A stretch of DNA of 61,311 bases, from contig NZ_LFMD02000005.1 of NCBI RefSeq assembly GCF_015776785.2, positions 31,930-93,240 on the forward strand, read 5' to 3'. Each line of letters begins with the position of its first letter. Position 1 is the first letter of the stretch. Position numbers and translations under genes: made by a program. Origin of the DNA: Kitasatospora sp. SUK 42 (lineage in GTDB: Bacteria > Actinomycetota > Actinomycetes > Streptomycetales > Streptomycetaceae). Below are positions 15,687 through 24,620 of the stretch, piece by piece. Under the pieces are notes generated by a model. The model made no database searches. It saw nothing but the letters and a program-made list of their open reading frames with translations, and was not told where the DNA came from.

Positions 15687-17525
15687 TCAGCCCAGGGCGC
15701 GGTCCAGATTGAACGCGGCGCTGATCAGGGAGAGGTGGGTGAACGCCTGGGGGAAGTTGCCGAGCTGTTCACCGGTGCGGCCGATCTCCTCGGCGAACAG
15801 GCCGAGGTGGTTGGCGTAGGTGAGCATCTTCTCGAAGGCCAGCCGGGCCTCCTCCAGCCGGCCCGCCCGGGCCAGCGCCTCGACGTACCAGAAGGAGCAG
15901 ATCGAGAAGGTGCCCTCGGAGCCCCGCAGCCCGTCCGGGCTGGCCGTCGGGTCGTAGCGGTAGACCAGGGAGTCGGAGACCAGGTCCGAGGTGAGCACGT
16001 CCAGGGTGGAGAGCCACTTGGGGTCGGTGGGCGAGATGAACTTGGCCATCGGCATCATCAGCAGGGACGCGTCGAGGACCTTGTCGTCCAGCCCCTGGAC
16101 GAACGCGCCGCGCTCCTCCGACCAGCCGCGCGCCATGATCTGGCGGTAGATCGCGTCGCGGGTCTGGCGCCAGCGGGGCAGGTCGGCGGGGAGCCCGCGC
16201 CGGTTCGCCGTCCGGATCGCCCGTTCGAACGCGACCCAGCACATCAGCCGCGAGTACACGAAGTCGCGCCGGCCCGCCCTGGTCTCCCAGATCCCCTCGT
16301 CGGGCTGGTCCCAGGACTCGCAGAGCCAGTCCACCACGTCGCCGACCTCGTCCCAGTGACCGCTGCTGATCGGCTGCCCCCACTTGTCGTACAGATAGAT
16401 GGAGTCGATCAGCGCGCCGTAGATGTCCAGCTGGAGCTGCCGGGTGGCGGCGTTCCCCACCCGGACCGGCGCCGACCCCAGGTGGCCCTCCAGGTGGGGC
16501 AGCTCGTACTCGGGCAGGTCGCAGCGGCCGTCGATGCCGTACATGATCTGCAGCGGGCCGGACTCGCTGGTGCCCCGCAGGATCCCGTAGTCGGAGATGA
16601 AGCCCATGAAGGCCTCGGCCTCCGAGGTGAACCCCAGCCGGAGCATGGCGTAGACGCAGAAGGCCGCGTCGCGGACCCAGACGTAGCGGTAGTCCCAGTT
16701 GCGCTCGCCGCCGATCTGCTCGGGCAGGCTGGTGGTCGGGGCGGCGACGATCGCGCCCGTGGGCGCGTAGGTCAGCAGCTTCAGGACCAGGGCCGAGCGG
16801 TGCACCATCTCCCGCCACCGCCCGTGGTACTGCGAGCGGGACAGCCAGTGGCGCCAGAACCGGACGGTGGCCTCGAACTCCCGCTCCGCCTCCAGGTGGG
16901 GGCAGGCACGCGGGCTGACGTCGGCGCCCATCCGGTCCAGGGCGAACACCGCGGACTCGCCCTCCAGCAGCTTGAAGTGCGACCACACGTCCACGCCGTC
17001 GGTCTCGACCGGCACGGTGGCCGTCAGCGCCAGGGACAGCGAGGGGGAGTGGAACTCCGTGTAGATGCCCCCGACCTGCACGGTGTGCGCCTCGGCCCCG
17101 TAGCCGAAGCGCGGGGCGATCCTCGCCCGGAACGGCAGGGTCCCGCGGACACAGAGCACCCGCCGGATCAGCCGGTGGCGGCCCGCCTCGCGGGACTCGT
17201 CGACGACGGGCATGAAGTCCTGGATCTCCGCCACCCCGTCCGAGGCGAAGAACCGCGTGATCAGGACGTTGGTGTCGGGGAAGTAGAACTGCCGGGTACG
17301 GGCCGGCACGTCCGCGGACAGTTCGAAGCGGCCGCCCCGGTCCGCGTCGAGTATGGACGCGAACACGCTGGGTGCGTCGAAGCGCGGGCAGCAGTACCAG
17401 TCGATGGTGCCGTCCGTGGCGACGAGCGCCGCGGTGCGGAGGTCACCGATCAGACCGTGCTCGGAGATCGGCGGATACCGGGAACCGTCCGGCCGCTCGA
17501 ATCCGCCCCTGCCGTGCTGCGCCAT
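15687..17525 (-). CDS. GH15-family glucoamylase/trehalase-like protein
   Basis: 612 residues from the ATG at 17525, preceded by GAGGAGG. N-terminal beta-sandwich (ISEHGLIGDLRTAALVATDG), then the (alpha/alpha)6 barrel with GGERNWDYRYVWVRDAAF, typical of actinobacterial GH15 enzymes; some relatives are trehalases. No signal peptide, so it is intracellular. It is convergent with the phosphatase gene (35-nt gap holding a small CCGCGC/GCGCGG stem). Activity on trehalose or alpha-glucans is inferred from the family. Confidence 0.9.
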   Translation of the reverse strand: MAQHGRGGFERPDGSRYPPISEHGLIGDLRTAALVATDGTIDWYCCPRFDAPSVFASILDADRGGRFELSADVPARTRQFYFPDTNVLITRFFASDGVAEIQDFMPVVDESREAGRHRLIRRVLCVRGTLPFRARIAPRFGYGAEAHTVQVGGIYTEFHSPSLSLALTATVPVETDGVDVWSHFKLLEGESAVFALDRMGADVSPRACPHLEAEREFEATVRFWRHWLSRSQYHGRWREMVHRSALVLKLLTYAPTGAIVAAPTTSLPEQIGGERNWDYRYVWVRDAAFCVYAMLRLGFTSEAEAFMGFISDYGILRGTSESGPLQIMYGIDGRCDLPEYELPHLEGHLGSAPVRVGNAATRQLQLDIYGALIDSIYLYDKWGQPISSGHWDEVGDVVDWLCESWDQPDEGIWETRAGRRDFVYSRLMCWVAFERAIRTANRRGLPADLPRWRQTRDAIYRQIMARGWSEERGAFVQGLDDKVLDASLLMMPMAKFISPTDPKWLSTLDVLTSDLVSDSLVYRYDPTASPDGLRGSEGTFSICSFWYVEALARAGRLEEARLAFEKMLTYANHLGLFAEEIGRTGEQLGNFPQAFTHLSLISAAFNLDRALG

Positions 17526-17629
17526 GGCGGCCTCCTCACCCGGTGCCGCGGGGCATCGAGCCAACCCCTCGTCTCATGCTAGATCGCGGCAGGTCGGGGC
17601 GCCGAAGCGAGGCGGCGTGGCGCCGGGCG

Positions 17630-18655
17630 TCAGCCGGTCGTGAGCACCATCCGGAAGCGGGCCCTGCCGGCGAGCATCTTCTGGTACGCCTCCTCGGCCT
17701 GGCCCAGCGGCACGGTCTCGGTCATCGGGCGGATGCCGTGCAGGGCGCTGAACGCCATCGTGTCCTCCACGTCCTGCGAGGTGCCGGACGGGTGGCCCCG
17801 GACGATGTTGCCGTTCATGAGCAGCTGGGCCGGGCTGATCCCCATCGGCGAGGTGTCCGCCCCGATCACCACCAGCTCCCCGCGCGGGGCCAGGCCGTCC
17901 ACGGTGGACGTGATGGCCGCGGAGTTGCCGGCCGTGGCCAGCACGACCTTGGCGCCGCCGAGGGACTGCAGGGCCTCGGCGACCGGGGTGTCGGCGGTGC
18001 TGTCGACGTAGTGGTGGGCGCCCAGCTGTTTGGCGAAGCCCGCCTTCTCGGCGCCCCGGGCGATCCCCACGGTCTCGAAGCCCATCGCGACCGCGTACTG
18101 GACCCCGAGGTGCCCGAGGCCGCCGAGACCGAGCACCGCGACCAGGTCGCCGGGCCGGGCGGCGCTGCGCCGCAGCCCGTTGTACGTGGTCACGCCCGCG
18201 CAGGCCAGTGGCCCGGCATCGCTCGCCGCCAGGTCACCGGGGATCCGGGCCAGCGCGTCGGCGGGCGCGACCGCCTTCTCGGCGAAGCCCCCGTCGTACG
18301 CCCATCCCGGGACCCTCAGGTTCCGGCACACGATGAAGTCGCCCTGGCGGCACGGCTTGCAGTGGCCGCAGCTGCCGCCGAACCAGCCGACCGCCACCCG
18401 GTCGCCGACCTGCCAGCCGCGCTCCTGGACGCCTTCGCCCAGCTCCTCGATGTGCCCGGCGATCTCGTGCCCGGGGACGACGGGGAATGAGACGCCCGGT
18501 AGCGCGGCGTTCACGAAGAGCGCGTCGGAGTGGCAGATGCCGCACGCCTCCACGGCGATCCTCACGTGGCCGGGGCCCGGCCGGGGCACCTCCCGCTCGG
18601 CCGGGTGGAGCGTGCCGCCCGGGGCGGTCGCCTGTGCGACTTGGTAGGTACTCAT
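17630..18655 (-). CDS. Zinc-dependent alcohol dehydrogenase
   Basis: 341 residues, the AdhP/AdhA type length. Catalytic zinc ligands in GICHSD (C41) and GHE (after about residue 60); structural zinc site GSCGHCKPCRQGDFIVC; Rossmann motif GLGGLGHLG. Interconverts alcohols and aldehydes with NAD(P). The ATG at 18655 is preceded by GGAGGAG. Stand-alone gene. Confidence 0.93.
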   Translation of the reverse strand: MSTYQVAQATAPGGTLHPAEREVPRPGPGHVRIAVEACGICHSDALFVNAALPGVSFPVVPGHEIAGHIEELGEGVQERGWQVGDRVAVGWFGGSCGHCKPCRQGDFIVCRNLRVPGWAYDGGFAEKAVAPADALARIPGDLAASDAGPLACAGVTTYNGLRRSAARPGDLVAVLGLGGLGHLGVQYAVAMGFETVGIARGAEKAGFAKQLGAHHYVDSTADTPVAEALQSLGGAKVVLATAGNSAAITSTVDGLAPRGELVVIGADTSPMGISPAQLLMNGNIVRGHPSGTSQDVEDTMAFSALHGIRPMTETVPLGQAEEAYQKMLAGRARFRMVLTTG

Positions 18656-18802
18656 GCTCAGCGCTCCTCCGGGAAGTCGTCACCGTTCCTGGCTCGTGCC
18701 GGCGGCCGCGCACGCCGGTGCGCCGTCGTGTGCCGACAGGACGATCCTCGCGGATCCCGGGCCGGGCCGCAGGTCGGCGCCGTCACGGGGAGCCCCGTGC
18801 GC

Positions 18803-18846
18803 CGGAGCGCCCGGGGCGGGGTCGTCCCCCCGCCCCGGGCGCTCCG
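18803..18846. terminator. 19-bp hairpin at the end of the lysW-type operon
   Basis: Perfect 19-bp inverted repeat (18803-18821 with 18828-18846), 6-nt loop TCGTCC, just after the stop (18867) of the last minus-strand operon gene. Its strength and place support a terminator for that operon. No U-tract is visible, which is usual in streptomycetes. Confidence 0.8.
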
Positions 18847-18866
18847 ACGCCACCGTGGCATGCCGA

Positions 18867-19769
18867 CTAGCCCTGCTGGGCCGCCGGCTTCGGCAGGCCG
18901 AACGACACGTCGTTGGACAGCACCACGCCGTGGCTCTTCACGTCGATGGTGATGCGGTCGCCGTGGGCGATCCGGAAGCCGTCGTGGTAGCTGGCCTTGT
19001 CGGCACCGAGCAGGACGTAGTTCACCAGGCCCGGGCGGCGCAGCGCCGGGTACTCGAAGAGGTTGTCCACCATCTGCTGGATCGGCCAGTAGAGGGCGTC
19101 CCCGCCGCAGTCGAAGGGGCCCTCCCAGGCGGGGGCGCCGTCGCGCTCGATGGTGACGTGGCCGGTCACCGACTGCGGCGGCTCACCGAGGAACAGCCAG
19201 GGGGCGATCGAGGTGTCGCAGAGCTTGCAGTACGGGTTCCAGCCCGGGTTCTGGATGTGCAGGCCGATGTCGCACAGGTCGTTCCCGAAGGTGTAGCCCA
19301 CGTAGCGCGGGTTGCCCGCGTCGTCGTTGACGTAGACGAGGGCCACCTCCGGCTCCTCGATCAGCGCGACGGCCTTCTCCGGCACGACGAGGGTGTCGCC
19401 GGGCAGCCGGAGCCAGGAGCCGAAGCCCTTGAAGAACCAGTTCGGCGCGACGAACTCGTCGTCCTCGCTCCACTCGCCCTCGAACTTGGACTTGTGGGTG
19501 CGCATGAAGCCGCTCAGCAGGGCGTTCCCGGTGGTGTCGGGCAGCAGCGGCGGCAGGTATCGAACCTGCTCCTCGCCGCCCTCGACGGTGATCGGCTCGA
19601 CCTCGGCCTTGATCGCGGCGACGACCTCCTCGGGGCTCTCGGCGGCGATGAACTCGGCCTGGAGCCGGCCGTCGTTCACCCGGTACAGGGTCAGCGCCTC
19701 GCCGGGCACGGGCTTCTCGAAGCCCACGTACCGCTCGCCCCGGTATTCGCATTCGAAGAGTACGGACAT
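18867..19769 (-). CDS. FAH-family protein (AraD1-like)
   Basis: 300 residues. The C-terminal two thirds show the fumarylacetoacetate hydrolase fold: acidic metal ligands in EEPEVALVYVND, then YTFGNDLCDIGLHIQN and a late GDRITIDVKSHG. The family hydrolyses, decarboxylates or dehydrates 2-keto acids. AraD1-type members are dehydratases of sugar acids, and the substitution of the usual G(N/D)D(V/I)S(A/D)R by GNDLCDIGLH is in that direction. The ATG at 19769 has AGGAGG. It lies 36 nt after the aminotransferase and is the last gene of the operon, so it may act on a keto-acid intermediate of the lysW pathway (inference). Confidence 0.75.
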   Translation of the reverse strand: MSVLFECEYRGERYVGFEKPVPGEALTLYRVNDGRLQAEFIAAESPEEVVAAIKAEVEPITVEGGEEQVRYLPPLLPDTTGNALLSGFMRTHKSKFEGEWSEDDEFVAPNWFFKGFGSWLRLPGDTLVVPEKAVALIEEPEVALVYVNDDAGNPRYVGYTFGNDLCDIGLHIQNPGWNPYCKLCDTSIAPWLFLGEPPQSVTGHVTIERDGAPAWEGPFDCGGDALYWPIQQMVDNLFEYPALRRPGLVNYVLLGADKASYHDGFRIAHGDRITIDVKSHGVVLSNDVSFGLPKPAAQQG

Positions 19770-19805
19770 CTCGGTGGTCCTCCTGGCTCGTTGGTGGGGT
19801 CGGCC

Positions 19806-21098
19806 CTACAGGGGCCGGGTGGTTGTGGAGGGGGCGGTGAGGTCGGCCAGGACCTCCTCGACCCGGTTGAGGGGGGCCTGGACCCAGGGCAGTCCGAGCG
19901 GGTCGGCGGCGGCCAGCGCGGTGTCCTGCTGCTCGGCGGTCTCCCCGTAGAGGCGGCTGGTGGCGGCGCGCAGCCGCAGCAGCCCCGGGTCCTCGCCGAA
20001 GGCCTCGCCGGCCAGCACGCCGAGGCCGTACCGCTCGCTGAGGAGACCGACCAGCTCGGCGCCGGTGTGCACCCCGTGGGCCGTGGCGAGTTGCTCGCGC
20101 AGCGGCTCGAAGTCCGGGTACAGGTAGCAGGTGGCGACGACCGGGTCGAGCAGCGCCCCGGCCTTGACGAACCGCTCCGCCATGGCGCGGGCGACGATCC
20201 CGTGCAGCCGGCGGGAGGCGGCCACGCGGGCCGTGATCTCCGGCGGCTCGTCGAGGGCGTACGCTGCCGCGACCTGGACGGGGGCGGGCGGGCTGGACCA
20301 GATCTGGCTGGCGATGGCGACCAGCCGGGAGTGCAGTTGCCGCCCGAGGTCGCCGGAGGGCAGCCGGGCGATGCCGGTCCGCCAGCCGCCGACCGCCAGG
20401 TTCTTGGTCAGCCCGGTGGTGACGACGGTGCGCTCGGGGGCGATGACGGCCGGGGAGACGGCGGGGGTGTCCGTCTCGAAGACCAGGTCGCAGTAGATCT
20501 CGTCGGAGATGATGACGAGGTCGAGCTCCCGGGCCGCCTCGGCCAGACGCCGTACGGTGTCGGGCGAGGCGACGTTGCCGGTGGGGTTGTCCGGCAGGGT
20601 GACCACGACGGACCGCGGGTCGCGGCCGGCGGCCCGGGCCCGGGCGACCTCCTCGCGCAGGCCGTCCGGGTCCGGCACCCCGCCCTGGCCCGCCAGGACG
20701 GGGACGTGGAAGGCCCGGGCGCCGACGAGTTCGGCCTGTGCGGCGTAGGTGACCCAGCTGGGCCGCGGGATCACCACGTCGCCGCCGACCGCCATGATCA
20801 GTGCGAACAGCAGGGACTTGGTGCCCGGCCCGGCGACGACCAGGTCGGGGTCGGCGTCCAGGCCGCGCCGCTGCCAGTAGCCGGCCGCCGCGGCCCGCAG
20901 GGCGGGGCTGCCGGACACCGGGCCGTAGGCCGCCTGGTCCGCGGCGGCGGCGAGCCGTGCCCGCAGTTCGGGGTGGACGGTCAGGCCGATCTCGCCGCTG
21001 GCCATGATCAGGACCTGTTCTCCGGCGGCACGGCGTCGGGCGAGGGCCTCGTCGGCGGCCAGTGTCGCCGACAGCGTCACCTTCGGTGGCTCGGTCAT
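19806..21098 (-). CDS. PLP-dependent class I/II aminotransferase
   Basis: 430 residues from the ATG at 21098. Fold type I signatures: LPDNPTGN, IISDEIYCDLVF and the PLP lysine in GLTKNLAVGGWRTG. Similar to aspartate/aromatic aminotransferases. In LysW lysine synthesis the amino transfer to the semialdehyde is done by class III LysJ; here this class I enzyme, or the dehydrogenase at 22812-23927, may play that part, or it may make an alpha-amino acid. It lies 64 nt downstream of the ligase gene. Confidence 0.88.
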   Translation of the reverse strand: MTEPPKVTLSATLAADEALARRRAAGEQVLIMASGEIGLTVHPELRARLAAAADQAAYGPVSGSPALRAAAAGYWQRRGLDADPDLVVAGPGTKSLLFALIMAVGGDVVIPRPSWVTYAAQAELVGARAFHVPVLAGQGGVPDPDGLREEVARARAAGRDPRSVVVTLPDNPTGNVASPDTVRRLAEAARELDLVIISDEIYCDLVFETDTPAVSPAVIAPERTVVTTGLTKNLAVGGWRTGIARLPSGDLGRQLHSRLVAIASQIWSSPPAPVQVAAAYALDEPPEITARVAASRRLHGIVARAMAERFVKAGALLDPVVATCYLYPDFEPLREQLATAHGVHTGAELVGLLSERYGLGVLAGEAFGEDPGLLRLRAATSRLYGETAEQQDTALAAADPLGLPWVQAPLNRVEEVLADLTAPSTTTRPL

Positions 21099-21162
21099 GG
21101 GTGGGCTCCACACGTCGGATCGGGTTCCAGGGGTCGGGTTCCGGGGGTCGGGCAGGGCCCGG

Positions 21163-22815
21163 TCACTGCCCGCCATGGCGGCGGCGCAGCTCGGCCTTGC
21201 GGACCTTGCCGGTGAGGGTCTTGGGCAGGGCGTCGACGACCACCAGCCGTTCCGGGAGGAACCGCTCGTCCTGGCCGGCCTCGCGCAGATGGGCGCGGAG
21301 CCGGTCCAGTTCGGGCGTCGCCCCGCCGCTGGGGACGACGACCGCGATGATCGGGTCGTCGAGGGAGCCGGTGGTCCCGATGAAGGCGGTCTCGGTGACG
21401 TCTGGGTGCTGCGAGACGATCGCCTCCAGTTCCGTCATGGGGACGACGATGCCGTCGCGCATCAGGGCGTCCTTGGCCCGGCCGAGGACGCGGATGCCGC
21501 CGCGGCCGTCGTCGCGGGCGAGGTCCCCGGTGTCGAACCAGCCCTCGGCGTTGAACTCGGCGGCGAAGACGTCCTCGCGCTTGTAGTAGCCGAGGGCCTG
21601 CGCGGCGCCGCGCACCCGGAGCCGGCCGACGGTGGCCCGCCGGTCGGGGTGCTCGCGGTCGTCGACGCGGATCTCCATCGAGTCGATCGGCCCGCCGTTG
21701 CTCTGCGCCGCCCAGTCCGGGTTGTAGTCGAGCCGGGTGATGGTGACGGGGCCGAACTCGGACATGCCCCACACCGAGTAGGTGCGGGCGCCGAGGGTTT
21801 CGCGGACCTCGTCGACCAGCTGCTGGAGCACCGGCGCGGAGCCGGTGATGGTGTGGCGCAGCGTGGAGACGTCGCGGGGGTCGGTCCGCTGGGACGCCGT
21901 GATGTCGAAGAGCGTGGACGGCGGCCCGTAGAGCAGCGTGGCGCCGTAGCGCTCGACCAGGTCGAGCAGGGCCGCGTTCTGCCGGATGTCCTGGAAGGCG
22001 ACGGTGCCGCCGAGCATGACGCCGGTCAGGATGCCCTGGCCGAAGCCGGAGTAGTGGACCAGCGGGGTGGTGACCGCCGCGACCAGGCTGTCGTCGAGCA
22101 GGAAGGTGTCGGCGTAGCCGCGGACGGCGGCGTGGATGGTGTTCTGGCTGTGCAGGACGCCCTTGGAGGGGCCGGTGGTGCCGGAGGTGAAGAGCACCAC
22201 GAACGGGTCGTCCGGGGCCAGTTCACGCCCGTCGAGCTCACCGGCGCGCTGCTCCTCCCAGGGGACCCGCACGAAGTGGTCGTCGAAGGAGAGCGTTCCG
22301 GCGTCCCGGCCGCCGACCACCACCACGTGCTCCAGGGGCAGTTCGGCCTTGAGCGCGGTGAGGTGCGCGGCGAGCGGGTAGCCGTTCCACTCCGGGACGG
22401 TGATGCAGACCCTGGCCCCGGTGAGTTCCAGGCGGTGCCGCAGCTCCTCCTCCTGGCAGATCGGGTCGATCGGGCAGATCACCGCGCCGACCCGGATGCA
22501 GGCGAACAGCAGCGGCACCGTCTCCCACCGGTTGGGGAGCTGGACGGCGACGAAGTCCCCCCGCTGCACGCCGAGTTCGACCAGCGCGACGGCGAAGCGG
22601 TCGGTCAGCCGGGCGAGTTCGGAGTAGTCGAGGGTGTCGGTGCGGGCCTCGCCGATCCGGCGCCCGGCGATGGCGAGCTTGTGCGGGCGCACCCGTGCCT
22701 GGTGGCGCAGGTCGTCCAGGAAGGTCTCGTCCCGCCACCAGCCGCGGCGCCGGTACTCGGCCGCGCGGTCCTGGGCGGGCGCCCGGCCCGGGACGGCGGC
22801 CGTGTCCGCGCTCAT
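21163..22815 (-). CDS. AMP-binding acyl-CoA ligase/adenylating enzyme
   Basis: 550 residues. ANL-superfamily motifs: LFTSGTTGPSKGVLH (P-loop), YSVWGMSEFG (A5), GWFDTGDLAR (A7/A8 region) and the C-terminal catalytic lysine in PKTLTGKVRK. It resembles cyclohexanecarboxylate/medium-chain acyl-CoA ligases. It activates a carboxylic acid as acyl-AMP, then usually as CoA thioester. No carrier-protein domain is fused. Start overlaps the upstream dehydrogenase stop as ATGA, so the two are tightly coupled. Confidence 0.9.
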   Translation of the reverse strand: MSADTAAVPGRAPAQDRAAEYRRRGWWRDETFLDDLRHQARVRPHKLAIAGRRIGEARTDTLDYSELARLTDRFAVALVELGVQRGDFVAVQLPNRWETVPLLFACIRVGAVICPIDPICQEEELRHRLELTGARVCITVPEWNGYPLAAHLTALKAELPLEHVVVVGGRDAGTLSFDDHFVRVPWEEQRAGELDGRELAPDDPFVVLFTSGTTGPSKGVLHSQNTIHAAVRGYADTFLLDDSLVAAVTTPLVHYSGFGQGILTGVMLGGTVAFQDIRQNAALLDLVERYGATLLYGPPSTLFDITASQRTDPRDVSTLRHTITGSAPVLQQLVDEVRETLGARTYSVWGMSEFGPVTITRLDYNPDWAAQSNGGPIDSMEIRVDDREHPDRRATVGRLRVRGAAQALGYYKREDVFAAEFNAEGWFDTGDLARDDGRGGIRVLGRAKDALMRDGIVVPMTELEAIVSQHPDVTETAFIGTTGSLDDPIIAVVVPSGGATPELDRLRAHLREAGQDERFLPERLVVVDALPKTLTGKVRKAELRRRHGGQ

Positions 22816-23927
22816 CCGCGCTCCTTGCGGCGCACGTCGAGCAGCTCGGGCAGCGGGTCGCCGGCGCGGCCGGCGCCGATCTCCAGCAGGTCGCGGGTGT
22901 TCTGGCGCACCCGGTCGCCGACCCAGTCGAAGACCCAGGCCTTGCGCGCCTCCGCCTCCAGCTCGAAGGGGACGACCCGGGTGACGGCCAGGGCCGCCGA
23001 GCCGGCGCCGCCGATGTTGGCGATCACGCCCGGGACGAGGGTGACGCCGGCGGCCAGCACCTTGGCCTTGCCCTCGGCGCTGGAGGCGAGGTTGCCGCCC
23101 TCGACGACCAGCCGAGAACGCAGGCGGTGCGCGTTGTCGGCGTTGATCGCGTGCTTCTGGGCCGCCAGGATCAGCAGGTCGGCGTCGACGTCGAGCCAGG
23201 CGTCCGGCTCACCGGACTGCGTGACGCCCTGCGGCAGGCGGGAGCGGTCGATCCGGCCGAACTCGTCGGTGATGGCGACCAGGTCGGCCACCGGCAGGCG
23301 GTCCGCGCTGATGGTGCCCTGGACGTCCGCGACGCCCACGACGGTGTGGCCGCGGTCCTCCAGGAAGCGGGCGACGGCGCGGCCCACCGCGCCGAAGCCC
23401 TGCACCACGACCCGGGCGGAGCCGGTGTGGCCACTGGCCTCCAGGGCGGTGACCGCGGCCACGCCCACGCCGTGCCCGGTGCAGTCGATCAGCGGCTCGT
23501 AGTAGGTGCGCCAGTCGATCGGCATGTCCGGGGCGCCCGGCCGGAAGCGCGGGTCGTAGCCGGCCTCCTCGAAGAAGACGGCCCGGTCGGCGGGGGTGAC
23601 GCCCATGTCGATGCCGAGGTGGATGCCGCCGTGCAGCAGCGGCTTGACGGTGCGTCCGAACGTGCGGAAGGTCTCCTCGCGGTTGCTGCCGTCGGAGACG
23701 ATGCCGGCCTTGGCACCGCCGATGCGCAGCCCGGCGAGGATGAACTTGTCGGTCATGTCACGGGCCAGGCCCGCGACCTCCTCCTCGGTGACCCCGGTGG
23801 TCATCCGGGTGCCGCCCATGGCCAGGCCGTCGACGAGGGAGTCGACGACCACCCAGCCCTTGATGGCGCCGCCGCTGCCGTTCAGATGGGTGACGAGCGC
23901 CGGGGGCAGGGAGTCTTCCACAGTCAT
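22812..23927 (-). CDS. Glu/Leu/Phe/Val-type amino acid dehydrogenase
   Basis: 371 residues. ELFV dehydrogenase: substrate loop KFILAGLRIGGAKAGIVSD (a variant of the usual P-L-G-G-x-K-G/A), VVVQGFGAVGRAVARFL as NAD(P)-binding motif, and the late ANIGGAGSAAL element. It should interconvert a 2-keto acid and an L-amino acid with ammonia. Size and C-terminus are nearer to leucine/valine dehydrogenases. GAAGGAC precedes the ATG. Gap to the upstream GATase-like gene is 117 nt, the largest in the operon, so an internal promoter is possible. Confidence 0.85.
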   Translation of the reverse strand: MTVEDSLPPALVTHLNGSGGAIKGWVVVDSLVDGLAMGGTRMTTGVTEEEVAGLARDMTDKFILAGLRIGGAKAGIVSDGSNREETFRTFGRTVKPLLHGGIHLGIDMGVTPADRAVFFEEAGYDPRFRPGAPDMPIDWRTYYEPLIDCTGHGVGVAAVTALEASGHTGSARVVVQGFGAVGRAVARFLEDRGHTVVGVADVQGTISADRLPVADLVAITDEFGRIDRSRLPQGVTQSGEPDAWLDVDADLLILAAQKHAINADNAHRLRSRLVVEGGNLASSAEGKAKVLAAGVTLVPGVIANIGGAGSAALAVTRVVPFELEAEARKAWVFDWVGDRVRQNTRDLLEIGAGRAGDPLPELLDVRRKERG

Positions 23928-24044
23928 GGTGAAGTCCTTCGGTACGGGGGGTTCGGTAGGGAGAGGGGGAGAGGTGCGGGTGCGCTGCGCACGGGCGGCG
24001 GCCGGCCACGGTGGCCCGGCCGACCGCCCGTACGCGACGGACCG

Positions 24045-24608
24045 TCACTGGTAGAGCTGTGCGAAGCCGCGCAGGATCTCCAGGCCGTCGCTGCGGAACT
24101 CCAGGTGCGCCTGGGCTCCGTGGATGCGGCCGTCCTCGGAGCGGAGGAACTCCACCGGGGCGTGTTCGGAGCGGCCGATCGACCGGAAGCCCTCGGGCGC
24201 CTCCTGGAGGTAGAGGGTGTGGCGGTGGAAGACCGTCACCACCGGCTTCACGTAGGTGAAGAGCGGCTCCTCCTTGTCGACCTTCACCTCGTAGCCGCCG
24301 ACGCGCTGCGGCCCCTCGGCGAGCCGGCCGCCGTTCGCGACGGCCAGGATCTGCATGCCGCCGCAGATCCCGAAGACCGGGACGTCGGCGCCCATGACGA
24401 GGTCGATGAGCGGCTTGTAGAAGTCGCGGTCGTAGGCCCGCACCTTGGTGCCGCTGAGCACGATCGCCTGGTAGCGGCCGTCGAGCCGTGCGGGGACGGA
24501 CGCGGCGTTTACCGCGTCGGTCTCCGATCCCAGCTCCTCGAAGCGGCTACGGAGCTGTTTCAGCGACAGGGTTCCGTTGTTGACGACTAGCACACGGGAT
24601 TTCGCCAC
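24045..24608 (-). CDS. Stand-alone class I glutamine-amidotransferase-fold protein
   Basis: 187 residues, the size of a single GATase1 domain such as the archaeal GMP synthase A subunit. Triad seen: C82 in the nucleophile elbow FGICGGMQ, H168 and E170 in AQAHLE. No synthetase partner is next to it. The fold covers glutaminases and also gamma-glutamyl hydrolases such as PuuD. In this operon it could (a) deamidate the carrier's C-terminal Gln, (b) release product by cutting a gamma-glutamyl bond in place of LysK, or (c) supply ammonia. All three are inference. The GTG at 24608 with GAGGAG lies 12 nt after lysZ. Confidence 0.82.
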   Translation of the reverse strand: MAKSRVLVVNNGTLSLKQLRSRFEELGSETDAVNAASVPARLDGRYQAIVLSGTKVRAYDRDFYKPLIDLVMGADVPVFGICGGMQILAVANGGRLAEGPQRVGGYEVKVDKEEPLFTYVKPVVTVFHRHTLYLQEAPEGFRSIGRSEHAPVEFLRSEDGRIHGAQAHLEFRSDGLEILRGFAQLYQ

Positions 24609-24620
24609 GTTCGGCGCTCC

